The translations under genes were made by a program, and so were the position numbers. The notes beneath the pieces are model-generated. The model searched no databases. It had not been told where the DNA came from and saw only the letters and a list, made by a program, of their open reading frames with translations. A DNA stretch of 64,000 bases from Piscirickettsiaceae bacterium. Its GTDB lineage: Bacteria > Pseudomonadota > Gammaproteobacteria > Nitrosococcales > Methylophagaceae. The stretch is taken from assembly GCA_013215775.1 (NCBI GenBank), contig JABSQO010000002.1, positions 1-64,000 on the forward strand, read 5' to 3'. This document shows, one piece after another, positions 30,001 to 38,906 of the stretch. Position 1 is the first letter of the stretch; every line of letters starts with the position of its first letter.

Positions 30001-30516
30001 ATAGAGTCAAGGGCAGGGAAAGATTTTACTATTCTCTCGACTACTGTTGAGTCTGTTTTGTCTTTGTGCTGCCGGGATATGCGTAGTCTTAGTGGTAACT
30101 GTACATTAAAGAAAAAAATATCTGAAAGTTGGCCAAAAGTTCTGATAGATGAAGATAAGATACTTCAAGTATTGACCAATGTGATTGGTAATGCATTTAA
30201 GTATTCACCTGCAGGTGGTGAAGTCATTATCTCAACTGCAATACGTGAAAGTGAAGAAAAATCTCAATTTGGAATAATTGTTGAGGACCATGGTATTGGT
30301 ATGACGCTTCAGCAAATTAGTCGAGTTGGAGAACGGTTTTTCAGAGTTGATAATACAGGTTCAATTCCCGGAACAGGTTTAGGAATGGCTCTTGTAAAAG
30401 AAATTATAGAAATACATGGCGGTACGATAGAAATAGAGAGTCAGATTGGACTAGGAACAACAGTTTCATTATGGCTCCCAATAGATAATTCGGTTAGGGG
30501 GAGTAATGATGAGTAA
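27082..30516 (+). CDS. Membrane sensor histidine kinase with three PAS-like domains
   Basis: N-terminal multi-TM region, sensory region, TM, PAS x3, EFLSTAAHELRTPLASILGFSEL, NVIGNAFKYSPAGG, EDHGIGM, GTGLGMALVKEIIEIHGG. Confidence 0.88.
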   Translation: MLNSTKIIFFATSILMGLAGNIANLELFFGVNFLFGSIATMLVLRISGWAWGSLAGFLISLYSLYLWGHPYAIIIFTLEAVVVGFLIHSKRFDDYVLADITYWIVIGGPLIYLFYTQMLELDDQVSYLIIVKQSLNGILNTVISSLIFIGILSIRPNFSSLKILLKHESWPLHKLVRVVLMFFAIVPLIIIMTISNSSEFNKIETHLDTQINEKLIIGKKRLNQFITWHAAHGDVLVDLLADSLNDQNEIKNSFADWYLLSTPQEIEGLVIVDSQHISHVFGSNDYKNKMAELTVNELDAMLRQAPLELNFSKQDQLFYLILPRNPKGFTALVVMKDESITKFLQQLSPSTNWFSALQDSNGNVLADNSTNDMFLLKDYVHSEDTSYLHPKLESNSLLKHWKTSYRFSDVSVASNDAIRLMFATPMDEYIDLLQNTYFRTTLMTILAAIFILFVAPLASRLFLNPIETLIANIKLLSKSTARDDITWPNSLSSELKSLLDNFKSLISTVNNKQAELLLLQTKSRKLADNAVSSESYINQILNNVEDGIVTADEQGIIKSVNKAIYGLFDYTADELIGKNIDIFVPETYKKAHSQGFHRYLQAGEKHLLGLRSVEVKAIKKGGEIFDIEIGVSELKTDEERVFIAIMHNISHRKHIEHRLIVEKQRMSRFFNASMEGLFFHDNGIIVDVNQTGLRMFGYRNDEVVEHSFFEFIPEQYQELAISMMAKHSTETWELEVIKKDGSLIPVEIQGQETIIDDKNIRIIAIRDISELHAYRTKMEQLVKKRTQELNAICTLSPDGFVLINPQGNIVYANDSFTQMTGLSFQGYGSMTIEDFYQQLFLLSDGSKKLDTNKRINGNLPSQTIHLIRPAKRVLRFTSRKMQDQDQDQNQKLQGTVLYFHDITHESELDEMKSEFLSTAAHELRTPLASILGFSELLLMHDYDEVQRVDLIDTIHRQSVNLKHLLDELLDLARIESRAGKDFTILSTTVESVLSLCCRDMRSLSGNCTLKKKISESWPKVLIDEDKILQVLTNVIGNAFKYSPAGGEVIISTAIRESEEKSQFGIIVEDHGIGMTLQQISRVGERFFRVDNTGSIPGTGLGMALVKEIIEIHGGTIEIESQIGLGTTVSLWLPIDNSVRGSNDE

Positions 30517-30895
30517 TAAAAAGATATTAATTATCGATGACCATGGTGATTTGAGAAAACTAGTCAGGATGACACTTGCATTTGGTGGCTATGAATTGCA
30601 TGAAGCAGAGGATGGTCAGCAAGGGCTTAGTTTGGCGAATGTTATTCAGCCAAAGGTAATAATTCTCGATGTGATGATGCCGGGAAGTTCTGATGGATAT
30701 GACGTCTGCCACAAAATAAAACTAAATCCTGCAACACAAGATATATTTGTCATCTTACTGACGGCAAGAGGACAAAAAAAAGATATTGAACAAGGAGGGT
30801 TGGTAGGTGCTGATTCCTATTTAGTTAAACCTTTTAGTCCATTAGAGCTTATTGAAAAAGTAAACGAGGGGATGAATACAATTGAAACAATGTGA
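30509..30895 (+). CDS. Stand-alone response-regulator receiver protein
   Basis: ILIIDDHGDLRKLVR…VIILDVMMPG…LLTARG…LVKPFSP. Confidence 0.9.
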   Translation: MSNKKILIIDDHGDLRKLVRMTLAFGGYELHEAEDGQQGLSLANVIQPKVIILDVMMPGSSDGYDVCHKIKLNPATQDIFVILLTARGQKKDIEQGGLVGADSYLVKPFSPLELIEKVNEGMNTIETM

Positions 30896-31685
30896 TGATA
30901 CATTAAGGCTCGGATCGACAATATTTTCCCATGAGTTACTACCTCAAATAAATGCTGAATCACTCAATAGAAAGTTATTTGCCGTAGAACAGGAAAAGCT
31001 AACGGCTTATAAGCAGCTTGAGCGCTATAGCAGCGATATAGTCACAATAATTAAACAACGAGAAGATGCTTATAATGCTGTGGCAATGGCTCATCTTGAC
31101 ACGCTTCAACGGCTTGCTGTTGCAGCTGAATACAAAGATGATGATACAGGTGTTCACATTCTGAGAATGAGTAACTTCTCAGCCATCATTGCTCGCGCTT
31201 ACGGAATGGATAAAGAATATTGTAGATTATTGTTACAAGCCAGCCCCATGCATGATATTGGCAAAATCGGCATTCCTGACCGTGTGTTAAAAAAGCCAGG
31301 AAAACTGACTGAAGATGAATGGGAAGTTATGCGTAAACATCCTGAATATGGTTATGAGATACTTTCTGGCTCTGAAGTTCCTGTGATTATGTTGGCGGCA
31401 GAAATAGCCCTTGCACATCATGAAAAGTTCGATGGTAGTGGTTATCCAAATGGACTTTCCGGTACAGAAATTCCTCTTAGTGGTCGTATCGTAGCATTGG
31501 CAGATTTTTTCGATGCTGTAACAATGGATCGTTGTTATCGCCCTGCTATGACCGATGATAATGCACAATCTTTAATTGAAATAGGTAAAGGAAAACATTT
31601 CGATCCAGAGGTTGTTGATGCGTTTTTATCGGTACTAGATGAGCTTATAGCAACTAGAGATGAGATTAATAAATCTGATTTTTAA
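30882..31685 (+). CDS. HD-GYP domain phosphodiesterase-like protein (TTG start)
   Basis: MHDIGKIGIPDRVL, LAHHEKFDGSGYPNGLSG, IVALADFFDAVT, GKHFDPEVVDAF. Confidence 0.9.
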   Translation: MKQCDDTLRLGSTIFSHELLPQINAESLNRKLFAVEQEKLTAYKQLERYSSDIVTIIKQREDAYNAVAMAHLDTLQRLAVAAEYKDDDTGVHILRMSNFSAIIARAYGMDKEYCRLLLQASPMHDIGKIGIPDRVLKKPGKLTEDEWEVMRKHPEYGYEILSGSEVPVIMLAAEIALAHHEKFDGSGYPNGLSGTEIPLSGRIVALADFFDAVTMDRCYRPAMTDDNAQSLIEIGKGKHFDPEVVDAFLSVLDELIATRDEINKSDF

Positions 31686-31730
31686 TTAGAGACAGTAGAT
31701 TGAACATATAAAATAATAGCGGGAAATAAC

Positions 31731-32099
31731 ATGCAAAAACAACTGCTTATTGTTGATGATGATGCTGATTTGAGAAAGTTAGTACGTAAGATATTAGAAT
31801 TTAGTGATTTTGAAATACATGAGTCTGACAATGGTCAAGATGCATTAAACTTTGTACTCCACACAAAGCCTGAAGTGGTTATTCTCGACATAATGATGCC
31901 TGGTGAAATTGATGGTTTTGAAGTTTGTAGGCAAATAAAATCAAATATAGCGACAGCTCATGTGAGAGTTGTTTTGTTGTCGGCATTATGTTTGAAAGAG
32001 GACCTTCAGAAAGGGGGTGAATCTGGTGCTGATGCCTACTTAGTTAAGCCATTCAGCCCTCAAAGCTTGCTGGATACAGCGAAAATTGTAGGGGGTTAG
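31731..32099 (+). CDS. Second stand-alone receiver protein, similar to the 30509 gene product
   Basis: LLIVDDDADLRKLVRKIL…VVILDIMMPGEIDGFEVC…LVKPFSPQSLL. Confidence 0.9.
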   Translation: MQKQLLIVDDDADLRKLVRKILEFSDFEIHESDNGQDALNFVLHTKPEVVILDIMMPGEIDGFEVCRQIKSNIATAHVRVVLLSALCLKEDLQKGGESGADAYLVKPFSPQSLLDTAKIVGG

Positions 32100-32174
32100 T
32101 GTCAAGTTAGAAAGGTGATGATGAAACGACAAAGTCCAGTAAGTTCTTGTCAAAGGAAAGGGTAAAGAGCTATT

Positions 32175-32238
32175 ACGTTTGCCCCAGAGGAATGATTGTT
32201 CTCGACAGATCCCAGCTTATGACCATTTAATTTTTTAT
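32175..32238 (+). repeat. Right copy of direct repeat: diverged rnpB 3'-end relic
   Basis: acgtttgccccagaggaatgattgttctcgacagatcccagcttatgaccatttaattttttat; P1 3' strand and GACAGAACCCGG core mutated. Confidence 0.75.
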
Positions 32239-32537
32239 CCTACATAGACCTGGATGTTGGTTTTACTTTGTATGTGAATATTAGCTTATAGAGTCAAAGT
32301 GGGTTGCAAAGTTAGACTTCCGCTAATAGTTAATTTTTCCCTCCTTGAAATCCTTTGCTTGAATAACTTTTCTATTTATCTAGCAGTCTTATTTTAATCT
32401 AGAATTTACTTTAACTTATCACGCCACTTTTTTGATAAAAAAGTAGTCTTGTAGGACAATCGAACAGTTAATCTCCCACTTTAATAAAAATACGCTAAGT
32501 CATTGACGGTAAAAGGGGATTTTGTTGTTTTCGATGC

Positions 32538-32566
32538 TTGACACACCCTGATCACACTCCTATAGT
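32538..32566 (+). promoter_or_regulatory. Sigma70-type promoter for mraZ/dcw cluster
   Basis: TTGACA (32538-43), 17-nt spacer, TATAGT (32561-66). Confidence 0.8.
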
Positions 32567-32575
32567 GTCAAAAAG

Positions 32576-32600
32576 TGGGGAAAAGTGGATCAAAGTGGAT
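32576..32600 (+). promoter_or_regulatory. MraZ-binding direct repeats (mra box)
   Basis: TGGGG-N5-TGGAT-N5-TGGAT at 32576, 32586, 32596, just downstream of the promoter and before mraZ. Confidence 0.75.
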
Positions 32601-32621
32601 CATAAAAATGGAGAGTAACAA

Positions 32622-33074
32622 GTGTTTCGAGGCGTAGCAACTTTCAATCTAGATGTAAAAGGACGGATGGCAATACCTGCTAAGTTCCGTAAGCACTTGG
32701 ATGTCAGTTGTGAAGGTCGATTAGTTGTCACGATTGATCATGCTGAACACTGTTTACAGTTATATCCTTTGCCTGAATGGGAAGAGGTTGAACAAAAATT
32801 AGCTAAGTTACCTAGTTTAAATCCTCAAGTACGGAAATTAAAACGCATGTTGCTTGGTTATGCAACGGAATGTGAAATGGATAATAACGGTCGTATTTTA
32901 TTACCAGCGAAATTAAGAGAGTTTGCCGGTATGACAAAAAGTACGGTAATGATTGGTCAAGGTAACAAATTTGAATTATGGGATGAGCAAACTTGGAATG
33001 CCTTGATGGAAGAATGTTTGGAAGAAAATTTTGACGGTATATTACCGGCTGAGTTAGAAAACCTGTCTATTTAG
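32622..33074 (+). CDS. mraZ: Transcriptional regulator MraZ (GTG start)
   Basis: FRGVATFNLDVKGRMAIPAKFR; NGRILLPAKLREFAG. Confidence 0.96.
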   Translation: MFRGVATFNLDVKGRMAIPAKFRKHLDVSCEGRLVVTIDHAEHCLQLYPLPEWEEVEQKLAKLPSLNPQVRKLKRMLLGYATECEMDNNGRILLPAKLREFAGMTKSTVMIGQGNKFELWDEQTWNALMEECLEENFDGILPAELENLSI

Positions 33075-33084
33075 GGGTCTGATT

Positions 33085-34023
33085 ATGATTGAGCGTCATT
33101 CAGAACATTTACCCGTCCTGTTGAATGAGACAGTAGCCGCTTTGGCGATAAAAGAAGATGGATTTTATGTCGATGGCACCTTTGGTCGGGGTGGTCATGC
33201 TCGAGTAATGTTATCTCAATTATCAGAAAAAGGCCGTTTGCTTGGTTTGGATAAAGATCCGGCAGCGATTGCTGAAGGCCAACGATTAGCGCAACAAGAT
33301 TCTCGGTTTAGTATCGAACAATGCTCTTTTGCTGATTTAGCTGAACCGATCAATGGACGCTTATGGCAGGGAAAGGTAGATGGCATCTTATTGGATATTG
33401 GTGTGTCGTCTCCACAGCTTGATGTGGCAGAACGTGGTTTTAGTTTTCAAAAAGAAGGTCCATTAGATATGCGGATGGACCCCGACTCTGGCATGAGTGC
33501 TGCACAATGGTTAGCCACTGCTGAGATGGGTGAGATTGCTGTTGTATTGAAAACATTGGGTGAAGAGCGATTTAGTAAGCGTATTGCTCGAGCTATTGTT
33601 GAAACGCGTGAACAGTCACCATTGACGACCACTACGCAATTGGCAGCACTAATAGAAAAGGCGAGTCCTTTCCGTGAAAAGCACAAACATCCTGCCACGC
33701 GAACATTTCAAGCCATTCGAATCTATATTAATAACGAATTAGAAGATTTAAAGATCGCTCTTGAGCAGTCATTGAATGTATTAGCTGTTGGTGGGCGATT
33801 AGCTGTCATTAGTTTTCATTCTTTAGAAGATCGTATTGTGAAGCGTTATTTCCGTGATCAAGCAAGGGGTGATGATTTTCCTGCTCATTTCCCCGTAACA
33901 GCTGATCAGCTCAATCCTCGGATACGGTTAATTGGCAAAGCGATCAAAGCGAGTGAAGCTGAATTGATAATGAATCCACGTGCACGTAGCGCTGTGTTGC
34001 GAGTGGTGGAAAAGTTAGCATGA
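33085..34023 (+). CDS. rsmH: 16S rRNA (cytosine1402-N4)-methyltransferase
   Basis: HLPVLLNETV, DGTFGRGGHAR, LLDIGVSSPQLD, FHSLEDRIVKRYF. Confidence 0.96.
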   Translation: MIERHSEHLPVLLNETVAALAIKEDGFYVDGTFGRGGHARVMLSQLSEKGRLLGLDKDPAAIAEGQRLAQQDSRFSIEQCSFADLAEPINGRLWQGKVDGILLDIGVSSPQLDVAERGFSFQKEGPLDMRMDPDSGMSAAQWLATAEMGEIAVVLKTLGEERFSKRIARAIVETREQSPLTTTTQLAALIEKASPFREKHKHPATRTFQAIRIYINNELEDLKIALEQSLNVLAVGGRLAVISFHSLEDRIVKRYFRDQARGDDFPAHFPVTADQLNPRIRLIGKAIKASEAELIMNPRARSAVLRVVEKLA

Positions 34024-34304
34024 GATTATTTGAAGCCCTCCGTGCAAATCTATCCATGTTGGTGATGATATTTGCTGTGATTTCAACAGCAATAGCAGTG
34101 ATCTATACCAAACATAGTGGGCGGGTAGAGTTTATTAAGTTGCAAAAATTAGAACAACAACGTGATCATTTAAACGAAGAATGGGGACGTTTGTTATTGG
34201 AACAAAGCACATGGGTAGGGCAAGGTAGGATCGAACGGCAAGCACATGATCGTCTTAATATGATTGTGCCAACAGCAGAGATGATCGTGGTAATTACTCC
34301 ATGA
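34020..34304 (+). CDS. ftsL: Cell division protein FtsL
   Basis: Small single-TM protein between rsmH and ftsI; QTLEQQRD-type coiled coil, IERQAHDRLNM. Confidence 0.85.
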   Translation: MRLFEALRANLSMLVMIFAVISTAIAVIYTKHSGRVEFIKLQKLEQQRDHLNEEWGRLLLEQSTWVGQGRIERQAHDRLNMIVPTAEMIVVITP

Positions 34305-36007
34305 GTCGTCAACGCAGAACAATTAATCATATTGGTGTTTGGCGCTTAAATGTAGTGCGTTTAGTGTTTATCAGTGTAGTGCTGGGTTTAGGCTGGCGGT
34401 TGGCTGATATTCAGGTATTAAATCCTGATTTCTTACGCGATCAAGGTGATGCGAGACATATTCGTAAAGTCCCTGTGGCAGCACATAGAGGGATGATTTT
34501 AGATCGTCATGGTGAACCATTAGCCATTAGTACACCGGTACATTCTGTTTGGTTAAATCCTCAGGAAGTGAATGCGACTCCCACACAAATAGCCAATCTT
34601 GCCAAGGTGCTTCAGCTTAACGCGAACACTATTCAGAAAAAGATTAAACAAAATCAGAATCGTGAGTTTATTTATCTTAAACGACGTGTGACTCCTGAAT
34701 TGGCCAATAAAATTAAACAACTCAATATTAGCGGTGTGGCCTTACAGCGTGAATACAAACGTTATTACCCGACTGGTGAGGTAACGTCACATCTTGTCGG
34801 TTTCACTAATATTGATGATAGTGGTCAAGAGGGTTTGGAATTAACACACGATGCTGTGTTAAAAGGTGTACCCGGCCTGAAACGTATGATACGTGATAGT
34901 CATGGTAATTTTGTTGGTGGTGGAGAACAGTTAAAAGCCACTAAAAATGGCAAAAATATTAGTTTGAGTATCGATCTCAGATTGCAATATTTGACTTATC
35001 AAGCACTAAAAGCAACGGTGAACAAATATAAGGCTCGCTCTGGTTCAGCAGTTATTGTTGATATTGAAACCGGTGAAGTCTTGGCGATGGTGAATCAACC
35101 TTCATTTAATCCCAATAATCGCCGTGGATTAAGAAGTAGTGATTTTCGTAATAGGGCTGTCACTGATCTATTTGAACCAGGCTCTACCGTTAAACCTTTT
35201 ACGGTGGCTAGTGGTTTGAAGTCAGGAAAATTTACACCTTCAACAATTATTGATACTCGACCTGGGACATTCCGAGTAAGCGGCCATACCATTAAAGATT
35301 TTCGTAATTATGGTCAGATTGATGTATCAACATTGATACAAAAATCCAGTAATGTTGGTGCAAGTAAAATGGCGCTATCAATAGAGCCAGATCAGTTATG
35401 GCAAGGGTTCTCATCATTTGGCATGGCTGCTCCGACTGGAGCTTATTTCCCTGGTGAAGCGATGGGACATTTACCCGATCCTCAAACATGGCGGAAATTA
35501 GATAGAGCGGTATTGGCCTATGGTTATGGCGTCTCAACATCTGCATTACAATTGGCTCGTGGCTATATGGTATTGGCAAATGGCGGTATTTTACGACCAG
35601 TTAGTTTTATAAAAACAGAAGAAGTACCTGCCGGACGCAGAGTATTTTCACGTAAGGTGATGAAGCAAGTCCTGACAATGATGGAGCGAGTGGTTCAGCT
35701 TGGTGGTACAGCTCGAAAAGCAGCCGTTGAAAATTATACGGTGGCGGGTAAAACGGGCACGATTAAACAAGCGACTTCGGGTGGTTATGCTGAAGGTCGT
35801 TATGTATCAACGTTTGCGGGAATTATTCCGGCGAGTCAACCTCGTTTGGCAATGGTGGTGGTGATTGATGATCCACAAGGTAAGGAATATTACGGTGGTT
35901 TGGTAGCCGCACCTGTGTTTTCAGAAGTGATGACTGGCGCCATGCGATTATTGAACATTTCACCAGATAATTTGCCAGTGAATCGGTTACAGGTGGCACA
36001 TAAATGA
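34301..36007 (+). CDS. ftsI: Peptidoglycan transpeptidase FtsI (PBP3)
   Basis: STVK (PGSTVKPF), SSN, KTGT motifs; dcw position. Confidence 0.95.
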   Translation: MSRQRRTINHIGVWRLNVVRLVFISVVLGLGWRLADIQVLNPDFLRDQGDARHIRKVPVAAHRGMILDRHGEPLAISTPVHSVWLNPQEVNATPTQIANLAKVLQLNANTIQKKIKQNQNREFIYLKRRVTPELANKIKQLNISGVALQREYKRYYPTGEVTSHLVGFTNIDDSGQEGLELTHDAVLKGVPGLKRMIRDSHGNFVGGGEQLKATKNGKNISLSIDLRLQYLTYQALKATVNKYKARSGSAVIVDIETGEVLAMVNQPSFNPNNRRGLRSSDFRNRAVTDLFEPGSTVKPFTVASGLKSGKFTPSTIIDTRPGTFRVSGHTIKDFRNYGQIDVSTLIQKSSNVGASKMALSIEPDQLWQGFSSFGMAAPTGAYFPGEAMGHLPDPQTWRKLDRAVLAYGYGVSTSALQLARGYMVLANGGILRPVSFIKTEEVPAGRRVFSRKVMKQVLTMMERVVQLGGTARKAAVENYTVAGKTGTIKQATSGGYAEGRYVSTFAGIIPASQPRLAMVVVIDDPQGKEYYGGLVAAPVFSEVMTGAMRLLNISPDNLPVNRLQVAHK

Positions 36008-37557
36008 TAGCCATCAATAATATGAAATCGATTGCTACTTTGTTAGTAGGAATGTTGTCAGATCCCTCGGTGATAGACGATGTTGTGGTAGAAGGAATAA
36101 GTTTAGATAGCCGAAATGTACAAGCAGATTGGTTGTTTTTATCACTGTCTACAGAAGGTTTCTTAAGAACCAAATATTTACAGCAAGCACTATCTCAGGG
36201 CGCGCTGGTTGTACTGTTTGAAAGCTCTCAGGCGTTAACCGACGATGAAATGGTAGCGTTAGAACACGCTAATGCATCAGCCTATGCCGTCAAAAACTTA
36301 TCTGATAAAGCGGCAGAGATTGCTGCCCGATTCTACGGTCACCCATCCTTAGCATTAACCGTTATTGCTGTTACCGGTACTAATGGCAAAACATCAGTGA
36401 GCCAGTTTATAGCTCAAGCACTTGAATCATTAGAGCAGCCATGTGGTGTGATAGGTACCTTAGGTGTAGGTCGAGTTACTGATTTAAAGACAACAGGAAT
36501 GACGACCCCTGATCCGGTTACATTGCAGGCTATGTTGGCTGATTTTTGTCAACAAGCTATCAAATATGTTGTGATTGAAGCTTCATCGCATGCACTTGAT
36601 CAAGGGCGTTTAAACAGTGTTGCTATTGATGTGGCGATATTGACTAATTTGAGTCGCGATCATCTTGACTATCATCAAGATATGGCAGGATATGCTGCTG
36701 CAAAAAAACATCTATTCAATTTTGACAGTTTAAATACAGCCATCGTTAATAGTGCAGACGATTTTGGCCAAACACTTATCGAAGATTTGGCTAAACGGTC
36801 TAATATTTCATTGTCGACGTATAGCTCTCAGACAGAAGAAATAGCTACTCTTTATGCATCAGATATTGAAAGTACGGTTAACGGCTTAAGTTTTACTCTC
36901 CATAGTGAATCTGGTGTTGCCAAGATTCAAAGTTCTCTCATTGGCCGTTTTAATGTCGATAATCTTCTGGCGACATCAGCCTATTTATTAGCAACAGGCA
37001 TTTCTTTTGATAATGCAGTGAATGCAATACAACAATGCCAAGCAGTTGATGGGCGAATGCAAACATATGGTACAGCTCAACAAACCCATATTGTGATTGA
37101 TTTTGCTCATAGCCCTAGTGCATTGACACAGGCATTACAATCTTTGCGTACACATGTACCGGAAAATGGTCATTTATGGTGTGTATTTGGCTGTGGTGGT
37201 GATCGTGATATTGGTAAACGCCCATTAATGGGGCGTGCGGCAGAATTATATGCCGATAAAGTTGTATTAACGGATGACAATCCTCGCAGCGAACAAAGTG
37301 AGGCAATTATTAGCGATATTCTTTCTGGTTTTGAAAAACCAGAAAAAGTACAAATTGAACAGGACAGGAAGTTAGCAATTACTAACACGATTTTAGCGGC
37401 CAAAACTAAGGATATTATTTTAGTGGCTGGAAAAGGCCACGAACAGTATCAAGAAATAACAGGTGTTCAACATCCTTTTAGTGATGCCAAGGTTGTGATG
37501 CAAGCGCTGCAAGCCGCAAATGATGACTCACACCTACTAGCAGGTGCAAAACAATGA
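36004..37557 (+). CDS. murE: UDP-MurNAc-tripeptide synthetase, DAP-type motif
   Basis: GTNGKTSVSQF, DDNPRSE motif, AGKGHEQYQ. Confidence 0.95.
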   Translation: MIAINNMKSIATLLVGMLSDPSVIDDVVVEGISLDSRNVQADWLFLSLSTEGFLRTKYLQQALSQGALVVLFESSQALTDDEMVALEHANASAYAVKNLSDKAAEIAARFYGHPSLALTVIAVTGTNGKTSVSQFIAQALESLEQPCGVIGTLGVGRVTDLKTTGMTTPDPVTLQAMLADFCQQAIKYVVIEASSHALDQGRLNSVAIDVAILTNLSRDHLDYHQDMAGYAAAKKHLFNFDSLNTAIVNSADDFGQTLIEDLAKRSNISLSTYSSQTEEIATLYASDIESTVNGLSFTLHSESGVAKIQSSLIGRFNVDNLLATSAYLLATGISFDNAVNAIQQCQAVDGRMQTYGTAQQTHIVIDFAHSPSALTQALQSLRTHVPENGHLWCVFGCGGDRDIGKRPLMGRAAELYADKVVLTDDNPRSEQSEAIISDILSGFEKPEKVQIEQDRKLAITNTILAAKTKDIILVAGKGHEQYQEITGVQHPFSDAKVVMQALQAANDDSHLLAGAKQ

Positions 37558-38906
37558 GTATGTACCTACTTCTATCACAGATTGCTGACGTATTAGGCTG
37601 TGATATGCCGATTAAAGATGTCACGGTGACAGGTGCTGTGATCGATAGTCGAAAAGTACAACTAGGCTCTTTATTTATAGCTCTAGATGGTGAACATGTT
37701 GATGGACATGATTATTTATCGGCAGCACGCCAGTTAGGTGCAAGCGCTGCATTAGTATCAAAACGACAAGATGATGAATTGCCACAAATAGTAGTCACTG
37801 ACGTAGTGAAAGCATTTGGTGAGCTGGCAGCATACTGGCGACAACAATGTCAGGCTAAAATTGTTGCGATTACAGGGAGTAATGGCAAAACAACAGTTAA
37901 AGAAATGGTGGCATCCATTCTGGGTCATTGCGGTTCTGTTGTGGCAACACTAGGTAACTTAAACAATGACTTAGGGGTTCCTCTGACCTTGTGTCGTTTG
38001 AGTAAGGACACCGATTATGCGGTGATTGAAATGGGCGCTAATCATTTGGGTGAGATTGCGAATCTGGTTGAGATGGTAAACCCTGATGTTGCCGTGATTA
38101 ATAATGTGGCTGATGCCCATCTGGAAGGTTTTGGCGGAATTGAAGGTGTGGCGCAAGCAAAATCGGAAATTTTCTCAGGGTTAAATGAGAAGGGCGTCGG
38201 GGTGATGAATGCTGATATGGATTTTATTGATACATGGAAGCAAGTGCTTACTAATAAGTCACACCTAACATTTGCAATGAATAATGATGCAGATATTACT
38301 GCGAAGGATATTCAGCTCGGCCCTAGATCAAGCCATTTTATGGTGGAAGTAGAGGATGTTTTGCATTATGTCAGTCTACCGTTGCCTGGTTTACACAATA
38401 TTGCAAACTCACTGGCCGCAATAGCGTCAGCGTCAGCTTTGAATATATCAATGCCCAATACAATCAAAGGGTTATCTGTGGTTCAAGGTCTACCGCACCG
38501 TCTTCAACTAAGAGCTGGGATACATCAATCACAGCTGATTGATGATAGTTATAACGCTAACCCCGGTTCGTACAAACAAGCACTTTCGACCTTAACAGCC
38601 TTTTCTGGTGAGCATTGGTTAGTGTTGGGTGATTTTGGTGAGTTAGGTGATGAAAGTGAGCAGTTACACTTTCAATTAGGGATAGATGCCAAAGCTTCAA
38701 ATGTTCAGCGTTTATTAACTATTGGCAACGAAAGTCAACGAGCAAGTGAGGCATTTGGTGATGGTGCAGAGCACTTCTCAGATGTAACAGTATTGCAACG
38801 CCAATTAGAAAATGAACTTACACAAGGTGTGACTTGCTTGATTAAAGGCTCACGTTTTATGAAATTAGATCAGTTAGCTGATGTGCTGGCGGTAGGGGAA
38901 AGCTAA
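37554..38906 (+). CDS. murF: UDP-MurNAc-tripeptide:D-Ala-D-Ala ligase
   Basis: [38 protein letters not shown]. Confidence 0.95.
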   Translation: MSMYLLLSQIADVLGCDMPIKDVTVTGAVIDSRKVQLGSLFIALDGEHVDGHDYLSAARQLGASAALVSKRQDDELPQIVVTDVVKAFGELAAYWRQQCQAKIVAITGSNGKTTVKEMVASILGHCGSVVATLGNLNNDLGVPLTLCRLSKDTDYAVIEMGANHLGEIANLVEMVNPDVAVINNVADAHLEGFGGIEGVAQAKSEIFSGLNEKGVGVMNADMDFIDTWKQVLTNKSHLTFAMNNDADITAKDIQLGPRSSHFMVEVEDVLHYVSLPLPGLHNIANSLAAIASASALNISMPNTIKGLSVVQGLPHRLQLRAGIHQSQLIDDSYNANPGSYKQALSTLTAFSGEHWLVLGDFGELGDESEQLHFQLGIDAKASNVQRLLTIGNESQRASEAFGDGAEHFSDVTVLQRQLENELTQGVTCLIKGSRFMKLDQLADVLAVGES

